Part shown: in pieces, positions 1-8,572 of the stretch
Position numbering within the stretch: position 1 is the first letter of the stretch
How the letters are laid out: each line of letters starts with the position of its first letter
DNA from: Halobacterium noricense
GTDB lineage: Archaea > Halobacteriota > Halobacteria > Halobacteriales > Halobacteriaceae
DNA: 64,000 bases
NCBI RefSeq assembly: GCF_021233435.1
Contig: NZ_CP089468.1
Span: 1,302,001-1,366,000, forward strand
Direction: 5' to 3'
Position numbers and translations under genes: made by a program
Notes under the pieces: model-generated
Database searches by the model: none
Told to the model about the DNA's origin: nothing
The model's input: the letters and a program-made list of their open reading frames with translations, nothing else

Positions 1-630
1 GAAAACACCCGCCTCAACGGGAATATCAACCAGATCGACTTAGAGTTTGTTGAACGAGAAGCGACACCGCAGCTGCTGATGAAGCTCAGTATTCAGCTCC
101 ATCTTGCTGGGCTCTCGCTTTCGAATACTGTCTCAATTCTTGAGCTATTCGGTGTCAATCGAGCTCGATCCACCGTTCATAATTGGGTCCATAAAGCCGA
201 CCTACAGCCAGAGTCTGGACGGACTCCGGATCACGTCGCGGTTGACGAAACCGTGATCCGACTCAATAACGAGCAATACTGGCTGTACGCTGCTGTCGAT
301 CCCGACACAAACAAATTACTCCATACAAAGCTTGAACCGACGCGTACGAACGTGATTGCTCGCTCGTTTTTCGCCAAACTCCGGGAGAAACACGACGTCG
401 ATGATGCCGTGGTTCTCGTGGATGGCGCACCCACGCTGAAAGACGCCTGCAACCGACACGGCCTCCGATTCCAGTATGAAAAACATGGGAATCGGAATGC
501 TGTCGAACGTGTCTTTCGAGAGATGAAACGTCGAACCTTATTGTTCTCAAACTGTTTTAGCAACGCCGCAGCAGATACCGCCGACGATTGGCTCAGATCC
601 TTCAGCTTCGCATGGAATCAGCTTATCTGA
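1..630 (+). CDS. IS6-family transposase, 5' end outside window
   Basis: The frame is open from the first base, so the start codon lies upstream; about 209 residues are visible. It is a DDE transposase that would cut and join the ends of its own insertion sequence. A helix-turn-helix-like stretch (STVHNW) is followed by the first catalytic Asp in AVDETV, the second in LVDGAP, and the Glu in the segment ERVFREMKRR. The C-terminus (LRSFSFAWNQLI) is typical of haloarchaeal IS6 transposases, so the 3' end looks intact. I could not identify the terminal inverted repeat beyond the stop codon. Whether the copy is functional depends on the missing 5' end. Confidence 0.88.
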   Translation, partial: ENTRLNGNINQIDLEFVEREATPQLLMKLSIQLHLAGLSLSNTVSILELFGVNRARSTVHNWVHKADLQPESGRTPDHVAVDETVIRLNNEQYWLYAAVDPDTNKLLHTKLEPTRTNVIARSFFAKLREKHDVDDAVVLVDGAPTLKDACNRHGLRFQYEKHGNRNAVERVFREMKRRTLLFSNCFSNAAADTADDWLRSFSFAWNQLI

Positions 631-686
631 ACACTACCCTGATACGACCAACAGAGTTTACGTCGCAGAGATTCACGCCTCACTAT

Positions 687-857
687 ATGGACTCTGTTCG
701 GCGTGCGCTCCGGGAAGGAGAAATTAAGAAGGACATGTATGAGCGGCTGGAATGTGCGGAGTGTGGCGAGCAACTGGTAACCAAGAACGAGCCAGATGAG
801 GTTGGGTCGATTCGTGCCTGCCCGGAGTGTGGACAGGAGTGGCGTCAACTCCCGTGA
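687..857 (+). CDS. Small zinc-ribbon protein
   Basis: This 56-residue protein ends with two CxxC knuckles (CAEC and CPEC, about 17 residues apart), a pattern expected to bind one zinc ion. The open frame extends upstream into the transposase, but the ATG at 687 gives a sensible small protein; a second ATG at 735 would leave only the zinc ribbon. Such orphan zinc-ribbon proteins are very common in haloarchaea and mostly uncharacterised. The position directly behind an IS6 transposase means the gene could have lost its original upstream region. Confidence 0.6.
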   Translation: MDSVRRALREGEIKKDMYERLECAECGEQLVTKNEPDEVGSIRACPECGQEWRQLP

Positions 858-975
858 CAACCTGGGCGCGCTACCGCACCGGGAACCTTTTGCCGCCTCT
901 CCATCCCTGAGGGAGTGGTTCTGCGAGCGAACAACCCGTTCTGCTGGTTGACTTGAGTGGGAGCCCGAAAAGTTG

Positions 976-1272
976 ATGACTACATCGCGGCTTCCCAGCG
1001 ATATTGTGGCTGTACGAAGCTATGAGGATCTGACACAGCGGATTGTTGAGCATCTCGAATCGCGCCTCGAAAATGGGTCAGCCTTCACGAAAAGTCGCCA
1101 TATTGCGGATGCATTAGATGCGTCAGTAAAGCGCGTTGGCACAGTAATGGCCGCATTACAGACCGCGGAAACCCGGTTGGAAATCCGTCAGTGGGGCGGC
1201 CAGTCCGATGGCGCCACATGGTACATCACGGTGGACGCCGATAGCGAGCAGACCGACACGAACAGCCAATAA
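976..1272 (+). CDS. DUF7123-like winged-helix protein
   Basis: This 98-residue protein has the pattern of a small haloarchaeal winged-helix family that I recall as DUF7123: a helical N-terminus, the segment FTKSRHIADALDASVKRVGT resembling a recognition helix-turn-helix, then a wing with WGG and TWYI. A DNA-binding role is inferred from that pattern only. An in-frame TTG sits at 973, but ATG at 976 is the natural start. Its TAA stop (1270-1272) abuts the right end of the tnpB element, so it is convergent with the broken tnpB. Confidence 0.65.
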   Translation: MTTSRLPSDIVAVRSYEDLTQRIVEHLESRLENGSAFTKSRHIADALDASVKRVGTVMAALQTAETRLEIRQWGGQSDGATWYITVDADSEQTDTNSQ

Positions 1273-1278
1273 CATCCT

Positions 1279-1298
1279 CCCCGGCGTGAACGCCGGGG
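1279..1298. repeat. Right-end hairpin of the tnpB element
   Basis: This is a perfect inverted repeat with 8-bp arms (CCCCGGCG and CGCCGGGG) and the loop TGAA. In IS200/IS605 elements such subterminal hairpins are recognised by TnpA and form part of the TnpB guide RNA. The same layout, with different stem bases and the same TGAA loop, occurs at 34155-34174. Confidence 0.8.
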
Positions 1299-1321
1299 TT
1301 TCCTCACGCTGGGAGTCTCGG

Positions 1322-2730
1322 CTATGCCGAGTCCACGGAGGCAACTTGCGGGTTCGTGTGCTCCTCGTTGGGACGGGGAGAGCGTGATAACTCCAGCCAA
1401 TCGTGACTATCCCACTTGAGGCACACAGGCCGTGCCATCGGCCGTGCTACCGTTTCGTGCCGCCTCAGGAACGTCTCGCTCGCGGCGAGGTCCGCGGGCC
1501 TTCGAAGCCGCAGGTACACGTCAGCGTGTCCTGATGTCGCGTCGTGTCCTCGGTCGAACTGCAGTTCGGACACGTCTGCGAGGTCCACGCTTCCGTGCGG
1601 ACTTCGACGGTGATGCCGAACTCCTCGGCAGTATACACGAGACGGTCGATGAACCGCCGGAACGCCCAGAAGTTGTGCAGCTTGGCGTTCGTCCGAACCG
1701 ACCAGTGCGTCTCGGGTACGTCGGTTAAGTCGCCGACGTACACCGTCGAAACACCCTCGTCGTGCAGCCGTTCGACCAGATCCCGACAGAGTGCGTCCAT
1801 CGCGTGGTCGCGCCGCCGCGTTTGACGACGGTACAGTGAGTCGATTCGCTTCGAACTGTACCGGCCATCCTCGAGCTTCGACTGGAGTTCGGCAATTCGT
1901 TGCGTGGTCTCGCGGAACCGTTCGAACAGGTCGCGTCCTTCGTAGAGGTGCTGCTCGCCGGTCGTGGTCGTACAGGCGACGATATTGTTCGCGCCGATGT
2001 CCAGAGCGGCGGATTCGTCCGCCAGTGGTTGTGCCAGTCGAGAATTGTCGATAGTGACTGGCTGAAAGGCCCTGAATGTCTCGCTCACATCGTCGTAATA
2101 CAGTTCCAACCGGCCCTGCTTGTCGTACTCTTTCCAGTTGGGTTCGCCGCGAACCTCAAGACGGAGACGCTCGCGGTATCCAAGACCGTACTCCTCTTTC
2201 AGGTCTTGCCCGACAAGAATCTCGAGACGAGAGTGTTCGCCCCATTCAACCGAGTACGACGTGTTGCGGATATACGTCCGCAGTTCGCGGCCCTCGTCTT
2301 GGTTCCCCCAGAAGCCGGGCTTGCCATTTGCTTCGCCCTTCTCTCGGAGTGCGAAGAACGACTGCCACGCTTCGCGGTTCTTGCGCTCGATCTGTTGAAC
2401 GGTCGAAGTGCCCGACGACGAACAGTACGAGCGGTTGAAGCGCGTGAAAAACGAATACGGGCTGACGTGGCGCGGGATGTTGATCCACGCCGCCGACGAC
2501 TTGGAGACTCCGGCCGGGGAGTAACCGGTGGTTCGCGTCGTCGAGTGACGCGATTCACGCCCGTCCCCAGAACGCGGAGCGTTCTGGTGTGCGAACGAGA
2601 CGCAACGCGTCTCGTCACCGCCGTAAACGGCAGGACTCTCTCGCTGTTTTAGGTAGCCTGGCAACCAAGACGAGAACCCAAGCTGGGACAGCCAGTAGTC
2701 GTCTTCTTTCGTTGACCAAAAGAACGCCAC
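1322..2730 (-). pseudogene. tnpB: tnpB, frameshifted RNA-guided nuclease
   Basis: The protein is a haloarchaeal TnpB of the IS1341 type. Visible are the RuvC-I Asp (ALDIGANN), the RuvC-II Glu region (VYVGDLTDV) and the first zinc-finger knuckle (CPNC) followed by CTCGFEG. Immediately after FEG the frame changes. The frame from 2730 stops at 1465 with an unrelated tail, while the expected C-terminus, beginning [10 protein letters not shown] and ending QVASVDSA, continues in another frame to 1322. One base appears to be missing around 1493-1500. The lost segment holds the RuvC-III Asp, so the nuclease should be inactive. A palindromic 57-bp insertion sits in frame near residues 37-56. Confidence 0.82.
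2564..2620 (-). repeat. Double-hairpin element, copy in tnpB
   Basis: The core at 2565-2615 contains two perfect 9-bp hairpins. Read on the minus strand, the first arm is ACGAGACGC with loop GTT; after a 7-base spacer the second arm is CCAGAACGC with loop TCC. It encodes the residues [10 protein letters not shown] in frame. Comparison with the similar sequence at 35942-35981, which lacks it, gives an insertion of 57 bp (2564-2620), exactly 19 codons. A second copy lies in menD. Confidence 0.75.
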
Positions 2731-2803
2731 GTTCTGTTCATGAGGCTGGCATCGCCTACGAACTTCACAAGGCTTATTCGCGCGCTGTCAGTCCCTACCC
2801 CTA

Positions 2804-5800
2804 ATGAGCGAGAAGAACGAGGAGTCGAGAGCGTCCTCCATATCGACCGGTTCAGCTCTCGACACTCTCGAAAATTGGTACCACGTACCCGTGCTGGGCG
2901 CTGTCCTCGCGTTCATGTTCTGGGTGCGCGTGCAGGCGTGGGAGAATTTCACGCAAAGCGGCGAAGTGTACTTCTCCGGGAACGACGCGTACTACCACTT
3001 CCGGGAAGTGATGTACACGGTCCAGAATTGGCCGTCGACGATGCCGTACGACGTCTGGTCCGGCTTTCCGACGGGAGTAGGTGTCGGTCAGTTCGGCACG
3101 CTGTTCGACCAAATCGTGGCGACCGCAGCACTCGTCGTCGGTCTCGGCAGTCCCTCCCAGGAGACGATTTCGATGACGCTGCTGTTCGCACCGGCCGTCT
3201 TCGGTGCACTACTCACAATTCCGACGTACTTCATCGGGAAGCGGCTCGGCGGCCGGCTGGGTGGCGTGTTCGCCGCAGTCATTCTCGGTCTCCTCCCGGG
3301 CTACTTCCTCTCGCGGAGCCTCGTCGGTGCTGCGGACCACAACGGCGCGGAGCCGCTGTTCCAGTCGCTTGCAGTGCTCGCGACGATGATTGCGCTCACC
3401 GTCGCACAGCGGGAGAAACCCGTCTACGAGCAGTTCCTCGACCGCGACGTCGCAGGCCTCCGCCGCGTGGTCGGCTGGAGCGTCGTCGCCGGTGCCTCCA
3501 CGGCGGCCTACATGTGGATGTGGCCGCCCGGCATCCTGCTGGTCGGCATCTTCGGCGTGTTCTACCTCGTGAAGCTGACCAGCGACTACTACAGCGGCAC
3601 GAGTCCAGACCACGTCGCCGTCGTCGCTGCCGTCAGTTCGGTGACGACCGGCCTACTGATGCTGGTCCCGATGTCGACTCTCTCGTTCTCGCCATCGCAG
3701 TTCTCAATCCTTCAGCCACTGTTTTCCATCGCCGTCGGCGTCGGCGCGGTATTCCTCGCGTGGCTCGCCCGCGAGTTCGACGACCGTGAACTCGACGCCA
3801 CTTCGTACCCGCTCGCCGTGTTCGGCATTCTCGTCGTCGCGCTCGGTGCGACGACAGTCGTCCTCCCCGAATTCTGGGGGATGATGCAGTCGAATCTCCT
3901 CCGCTTCGTCGGCTTCAGCGCTGGCGCAGCCACCCGCACCATCGGCGAGGCGCAACCACTTCTCTCTCGGACGGGCCGCTACGGGCTGGGAATGTTCGGC
4001 GTCATCTTCCTCGAATACGGACTGGCGTTCTTCACCGCCCTCCTCGGCGCGGCGTGGATTCTGCTTCGGCCGCACTTCCGCAGCGGCAACCCGCGGCGCA
4101 TCGGCGGCGCGGCGGCCGCAGTCCTCGTGGTCGGGCTCGTGTTCGCGGCACCGGGTATTGGAGACGCGGTCGGCACAATCCTCGGCGTCGACGGCCAGCT
4201 CGGCTCGCTCGCCATCGTGGGCGTCACGCTCCTCGCAGTCACGGTGACCGGCGACTACGACGCGGAGAAACTACTCGTAGTGGTCTGGGGCGCGTTCATC
4301 ACCTCGGCGGCGTTCACGCAGGTGCGGTTCAACTACTACCTCGTCGTGCCGGTCGTCGTGCTGAACGCGTACGTGCTCAAGGTCGTGCTCGGGTTCGTGA
4401 GCCTCGACAAACCGGCCTCACAGGTCGAGGACGTCGACTGGTATCAGGTGGGCACGGTCGTCGCCGTCGTGATGCTCGTGCTCGTGCCAATCGCAGCGCC
4501 CGTGGCCGCATCCGCAACCGGCGACGGTACGAGCCCGATTCAGTTGACGAACAATCAGGGCCAGCAGGTGCCCCTGCAGTCGGCGACGACCGTCGGCGCG
4601 GCGAACGGCCCCGGTGCGGTGACGGTGTGGGACGACGCGATGGAGTGGATGCAGACGCACACGCCCGATCAGGGCAACTTCGGCGGCGCGGGCAACGCCG
4701 ACCAGTTGGACTACTACGGGACGTACAGCCAGACCGACGACTACGACTACCCCGCGGGCGCGTACGGCGTGATGTCGTGGTGGGACTACGGCCACTGGAT
4801 GACCGTCGAGGGCGAGACGATTCCGGTCGCGAACCCGTTCCAGCAAAACGCAGACAAAGCCGCGAACTTCCTGCTCGCGCAGAACGAGACCGAGGCCGCG
4901 AACGCGCTCGCGGCCGTCGAGGAGGACGACGCGAAGACGCGCTACGTCGCGGTGGACTCCCAGATGGTCTCGCCCCAGCAGAAGTTCGGTGCGCCGACGG
5001 TGTTCTACGACGGCCCGCGGAACTTCACCACGGGGACGTTCTACACGCAGAACATCCTCTCGCAGTACCAGGAGGGCCAGATTACGAACTACCGGTCGTT
5101 CAGCCAGCTCCCGACGCTGAACCACCAGGCGTACTACGAGTCGCTGATGGTGCGGCTCTACCAGTACCACGGCAGCGCCCAGCAGCCCCAGCCCATCGTC
5201 GCCGACTGGCAGGATACGCTGCAGACGACGACGGGTTCGGACCTGTACAGCTTCGACCAGTCGGCGTCCCCGGTGCAGTCGTTCGACAACATGACCGCGG
5301 CCGAGCAGTACGTCGCTAACGACACGACGGCCCAGATTGGGGGATTCAACGGGATTCCCCCGGAGTACGTCGAGGCAGTCGAACATTACCGCCTGATCGG
5401 GTCGAGTGACGACCGCGGCGTGAAGCTCTTCGAGCGCGTCGAAGGCGCGACCGTCGAGGGCACCGGGCCCGCGAACACGACGGTGACCGCGTCGGTCACG
5501 CTGAACATGACGCACCTCTCGCAGGGCAACCAGACGCCGCAGTTCACGTACACGCAGCGAGCCGAGACCGGGCCGGACGGCGAGTTCACGATGACGCTCC
5601 CGTACTCGACGACCGGCTACGACGCGTACGGGCCGGAGAACGGCCACACGAACACGTCCGTTCGCGGCGCGGGCCCCTACGAGTTCACGACGGGCAAGCT
5701 GACGTCGGCGAACCTGACGACCGTGGAGTGGAACGCGACCGCGCAGATTTCGGAAGGCCAAGTCGTCGGCGCGGAGGAGTCCGCGACCGAGGTCGACCTG

Positions 5801-6019
5801 GAGCGCCACGTCGTCGACCGCCCGGAGGGTGCCGAGCAGAACGACACGAGCAACGAGACGCAGTCGCTCGCGTCGCCGGACACGGTGACGACTGAGACCG
5901 CGACCGCGTCCACGGACTCGGCGAGTAGCGGCCCCGTCGACGTGCAGTCGCCGTTCGGCGCGGCCGCAGCGTTCGCCGTGCCCGCGGTCGCTGGCGCGCT
6001 CGGCCGTCGCTACGCATAA
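2804..6019 (+). CDS. aglB: Oligosaccharyltransferase AglB (STT3 family)
   Basis: AglB transfers the assembled glycan from dolichyl phosphate to Asn in N-X-S/T sites of proteins such as the S-layer glycoprotein, on the outer face of the membrane. The 1071-residue protein has about a dozen membrane segments up to roughly residue 565 and then a large external domain. Signature motifs are present: the acidic motif in GNDAYYHFR (Asp61), a second one in ADHNGAEP, the TIxE motif (RTIGEAQP), and WWDYG at residues 659-663, which binds the +2 Ser/Thr of the sequon. The C-terminus has a Thr/Ser-rich spacer and a final hydrophobic segment. A TATA-like CTTATT about 28 bases before the ATG suggests a leaderless transcript. 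Its stop overlaps the next start by one base. Confidence 0.95.
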   Translation: MSEKNEESRASSISTGSALDTLENWYHVPVLGAVLAFMFWVRVQAWENFTQSGEVYFSGNDAYYHFREVMYTVQNWPSTMPYDVWSGFPTGVGVGQFGTLFDQIVATAALVVGLGSPSQETISMTLLFAPAVFGALLTIPTYFIGKRLGGRLGGVFAAVILGLLPGYFLSRSLVGAADHNGAEPLFQSLAVLATMIALTVAQREKPVYEQFLDRDVAGLRRVVGWSVVAGASTAAYMWMWPPGILLVGIFGVFYLVKLTSDYYSGTSPDHVAVVAAVSSVTTGLLMLVPMSTLSFSPSQFSILQPLFSIAVGVGAVFLAWLAREFDDRELDATSYPLAVFGILVVALGATTVVLPEFWGMMQSNLLRFVGFSAGAATRTIGEAQPLLSRTGRYGLGMFGVIFLEYGLAFFTALLGAAWILLRPHFRSGNPRRIGGAAAAVLVVGLVFAAPGIGDAVGTILGVDGQLGSLAIVGVTLLAVTVTGDYDAEKLLVVVWGAFITSAAFTQVRFNYYLVVPVVVLNAYVLKVVLGFVSLDKPASQVEDVDWYQVGTVVAVVMLVLVPIAAPVAASATGDGTSPIQLTNNQGQQVPLQSATTVGAANGPGAVTVWDDAMEWMQTHTPDQGNFGGAGNADQLDYYGTYSQTDDYDYPAGAYGVMSWWDYGHWMTVEGETIPVANPFQQNADKAANFLLAQNETEAANALAAVEEDDAKTRYVAVDSQMVSPQQKFGAPTVFYDGPRNFTTGTFYTQNILSQYQEGQITNYRSFSQLPTLNHQAYYESLMVRLYQYHGSAQQPQPIVADWQDTLQTTTGSDLYSFDQSASPVQSFDNMTAAEQYVANDTTAQIGGFNGIPPEYVEAVEHYRLIGSSDDRGVKLFERVEGATVEGTGPANTTVTASVTLNMTHLSQGNQTPQFTYTQRAETGPDGEFTMTLPYSTTGYDAYGPENGHTNTSVRGAGPYEFTTGKLTSANLTTVEWNATAQISEGQVVGAEESATEVDLERHVVDRPEGAEQNDTSNETQSLASPDTVTTETATASTDSASSGPVDVQSPFGAAAAFAVPAVAGALGRRYA

Positions 6020-6954
6020 TGGACGGCCGCGCCTGGCTGGCGGTCTACCTGAAGGGAGCCGCGATGGGCGCTGCCGACGCCGTCCCGGGCGTCTCCGGCG
6101 GCACCATCGCGCTCATCACGGGCATCTACGAGCGCCTCGTCGGCGCTATCGCGGCGCTGGACCCCGTGGAAGCGCTGGGCTTGCTCGCGCTCGTGCCACG
6201 GCTCGGCAGCGCCGACGCCCGCGAGGAGTTCGTGGAGACGCTCGTCCGGATGGACGTCCCGTTCCTCGCGTTGCTGGGTGTCGGCGTCCTGACCGCCGTC
6301 GTCACGGTTGCGAACGTCGTCCACGTCGCCATCAACGACTTCCCGGGCGTGACGTTCGCGTTCTTCTTCGGACTCATCGCGGCCTCCGTCGTCGCACTGC
6401 TCGGCGAGGTCTCTGTCGACACCCCGGGTAGGGTCGCGGCGGCCGTCGTCGGCTTCGTGCTCGCGTTCGTCCTGAGCGCGCAAGCGCAGGCCGGCGCGCT
6501 CCCCGAAGTACTCCCGGTCGTCTTCCTCGCGGGCGCTATCGCCATCTGCGCGATGGTGCTGCCCGGCGTTTCGGGGTCGCTCCTGCTGTTGACGCTCGGG
6601 TTGTACGACACGATGACGTCGGCCGTCAGCGAGGCGACCGACGCCGCGTTCGGCGGCGACCTCGCTGCGAGTATCGAGCCGCTGACGACGCTCGTCGTGT
6701 TCATGCTGGGCGCGGTCGTCGGGTTGCTGTCGTTCGCGCGCGTCGTCGAGTGGGCGCTCGACCACTACCGCGCGGCGACGCTGACCTTCCTCGTCGCGCT
6801 GATGGCGGGCGCGCTCCGCGCCCCGGCCATCCAGATCAACGACGCGAACCCCGAGTGGACCGCGGCGAGCGCGGGTAGCGTCCTCGTCGCGGCAGTCCTC
6901 GGCGCGGCGGTCGTGCTCGTCCTCGACGCGACGACCGACGACCTCGATTACTGA
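6019..6954 (+). CDS. DUF368 membrane protein, candidate polyprenyl-phosphate translocase
   Basis: This 311-residue, very hydrophobic protein carries the DUF368 signature twice: GAADAVPGVSGGTIALITGIYE near the N-terminus and MVLPGVSGSLLLLTLG near residue 180, fitting an inverted-repeat transporter. Bacterial DUF368 proteins have been reported to return undecaprenyl phosphate across the membrane; an archaeal member would be expected to handle dolichyl phosphate. The ATG shares its A with the TAA stop of aglB (TAATG), so translation is probably coupled. That context supports a role in recycling the lipid carrier used by AglB. The substrate is inferred, not shown. Confidence 0.88.
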   Translation: MDGRAWLAVYLKGAAMGAADAVPGVSGGTIALITGIYERLVGAIAALDPVEALGLLALVPRLGSADAREEFVETLVRMDVPFLALLGVGVLTAVVTVANVVHVAINDFPGVTFAFFFGLIAASVVALLGEVSVDTPGRVAAAVVGFVLAFVLSAQAQAGALPEVLPVVFLAGAIAICAMVLPGVSGSLLLLTLGLYDTMTSAVSEATDAAFGGDLAASIEPLTTLVVFMLGAVVGLLSFARVVEWALDHYRAATLTFLVALMAGALRAPAIQINDANPEWTAASAGSVLVAAVLGAAVVLVLDATTDDLDY

Positions 6955-7017
6955 CCACTGCCGACGGTTCTCGCCGGATGGGGTGGCATTTTCCTCGCAG
7001 CCATCGAACGCACAGCC

Positions 7018-7374
7018 ATGCTCCCGTTCGACGACGAGACGGTCGCGCGCGTCGCCGCCGACAGCGGCGTCACCGAGGCCAAACTCCGCGAAGCCGCGAC
7101 TTCCGTGCAGGCGACCCTCGCCGACTACCCCGGTCGGTCTATCGACGGCCTCGTCTACGAGTGGCGACAGGCGTTCCGCGACGACCCGCTGGTCGAACGC
7201 CGACCCGACGCGTGGATACTCCGCGTTCCCGAGCGCGTGTGGGTGGACGTCCGCGAGCGGGCGGACGTCCCGGACGACGTCGAAGATACACTCACGACGC
7301 TGTACGCGACGGAAACGGACGGAAAAGCAGATGGCGTCGTGATGGTGATTGCGCGTGACTCGGCTAGCGAATAG
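7018..7374 (+). CDS. DUF5820-like conserved haloarchaeal protein
   Basis: This is a 118-residue acidic soluble protein of unknown function. The central stretch PGRSIDGLVYEWRQAFRDDP and the segment LRVPERVWVDV are what I recall as conserved in the haloarchaeal family DUF5820. There is no signal peptide, membrane segment or recognisable catalytic motif. It follows the DUF368 gene by about 60 bases but probably has its own promoter. Confidence 0.7.
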   Translation: MLPFDDETVARVAADSGVTEAKLREAATSVQATLADYPGRSIDGLVYEWRQAFRDDPLVERRPDAWILRVPERVWVDVRERADVPDDVEDTLTTLYATETDGKADGVVMVIARDSASE

Positions 7375-7395
7375 CGGAGAACGGAGACGGCCGGC

Positions 7396-7800
7396 TTAGA
7401 GTTCGCCTTCCGGTTCGCGCTCGGGCTCGGGTTCGGTCTCGATTGGCTCCTCGTACGCGAGGTTCATGATCCACTGCGAGAAGGCGTCGCTCTGGGCGTC
7501 GACCTCCTCCTCGCCGACGAACGGCGACAGCATCTCCCCGGCCATCAGCAGCGAGAAGTCGAGTGCGCGCTCGTCGATGACGGGCGTGATGAGGTAGGTG
7601 GTGTTGCCCTCGTGGACCGTCTCCTCGCGTTCGACGAACCCTTTCTCTTCGAGTTTCGACGCGATGCGGCTGCCCTTCCGCGAGGAGACGTCGAGTTCCT
7701 TCCAGAACTCGCTCTGGTGGACGCCCCGCGTCTCTCGAACGAGTTCCAGCCCGTGTCGCTCGTCCTCCGAGAGGTCCGACTCGGTGACTTCGGCGCTCAT
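7396..7800 (-). CDS. Winged-helix transcriptional regulator
   Basis: The 134-residue protein has a typical winged helix: helices around residues 13-50 with the recognition helix near VSSRKGSRIASKLEEKGFV, then the wing REETVHEGNTTYLITP. This resembles a MarR-like arrangement common in haloarchaea. The C-terminal third is acidic and may mediate dimerisation. No ligand domain is seen and its targets cannot be told from the context. Confidence 0.78.
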   Translation of the reverse strand: MSAEVTESDLSEDERHGLELVRETRGVHQSEFWKELDVSSRKGSRIASKLEEKGFVEREETVHEGNTTYLITPVIDERALDFSLLMAGEMLSPFVGEEEVDAQSDAFSQWIMNLAYEEPIETEPEPEREPEGEL

Positions 7801-7825
7801 GTACGAAACAGGGTGTGCGCGCGGT

Positions 7826-8515
7826 TTAAACTTGGTTGTCTACGCGCCGGTAGTCGGTCTCGCAGGGCGGGCCGTCGGCGAACTCGTAGGCCACCTCGCC
7901 GTCCGCGCGAACCGTCACGAGCGACGACGACCGCGTCCCGAAGCCGTCGCGGTGGACGCACGCCCCAGTCTCGTGGTCGCGGAGCGCGTCGCGGGCAGCC
8001 TCGCGCCACGCGTCGGGACTGTCGTGACCACGGAGTGCGTCGCGGACCGCGCGGGACTTCTCGGTGCCGTCGTCGAAGCCGGCGTTCACGACGACGTGCG
8101 TCCCGGGGTCGAAGGCGTGCGTCCGCAACACGCCGTCCCACTCCAGGAGCACGCACTCGTATTCGTCCGCGATAACGAGGTTGAATCCCGCGTACTCGCG
8201 GTTGGCGACCTCGCGCTCCACAGTTCCAATAGCGTCGTCGGCGGACCCCGCAGCGAGCGCGTCAGTGACGAGGAGGCCACGGGAACGCTCGCCCTCGATG
8301 TCCGCATCTCGGTTCGTCACGCCGACGAACACGCGGTGCTCGTTCACGCCGAGCCACGTCCCGCCGGCTTCCTCGTCTCTGGGCATCAAAATCGCGGGGT
8401 TCGCGCCGCGGACGGCGGGCGGGGAGGACGGCCGGCCGACTGCTTCGTCGCGATTCGCCCCGACCACGAGCGGCGCGTCGTCGTAACCCTGCCACGCGAA
8501 TGCCAGCGTACACAC
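7826..8515 (-). CDS. NRDE/TANGO2 family protein
   Basis: The N-terminus MCTLAF and the motif GANRDE near residue 20 define the NRDE family, whose eukaryotic member is TANGO2. Members share an Ntn-hydrolase-like fold with Cys2 at the amino terminus; eukaryotic TANGO2 has been linked to heme and lipid handling, but the archaeal function is unknown. At 229 residues it has the usual length. It lies just downstream (25 bases) of nothing shared with the HTH gene at 7396-7800 except orientation. Confidence 0.85.
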   Translation of the reverse strand: MCTLAFAWQGYDDAPLVVGANRDEAVGRPSSPPAVRGANPAILMPRDEEAGGTWLGVNEHRVFVGVTNRDADIEGERSRGLLVTDALAAGSADDAIGTVEREVANREYAGFNLVIADEYECVLLEWDGVLRTHAFDPGTHVVVNAGFDDGTEKSRAVRDALRGHDSPDAWREAARDALRDHETGACVHRDGFGTRSSSLVTVRADGEVAYEFADGPPCETDYRRVDNQV

Positions 8516-8572
8516 GCCCCGGGCTACGACCCGCGCGCACTTAGTTCTCGTCGGCGTTCGTCGGGGCAGTGT

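Larger units (their letters stand above)
1273..2730 (-). mobile_element. IS1341-type (tnpB-only) element, decayed
   Basis: The element consists of a tnpB pseudogene on the minus strand with a strong hairpin at its 3' side. The shared end motif CATCCTCC begins at 1273, directly after the stop codon of the neighbouring small gene. No tnpA accompanies it, as is usual for IS1341-type elements that rely on a TnpA elsewhere (one is present at 35455-35847). The left boundary is not determined and may lie beyond 2730. Confidence 0.7.

Noticed and set aside
2740-5809. Several frames of 350-460 codons within aglB on both strands
   Set aside because: Composition is Arg-rich and low in complexity; aglB accounts for the conservation and motifs.
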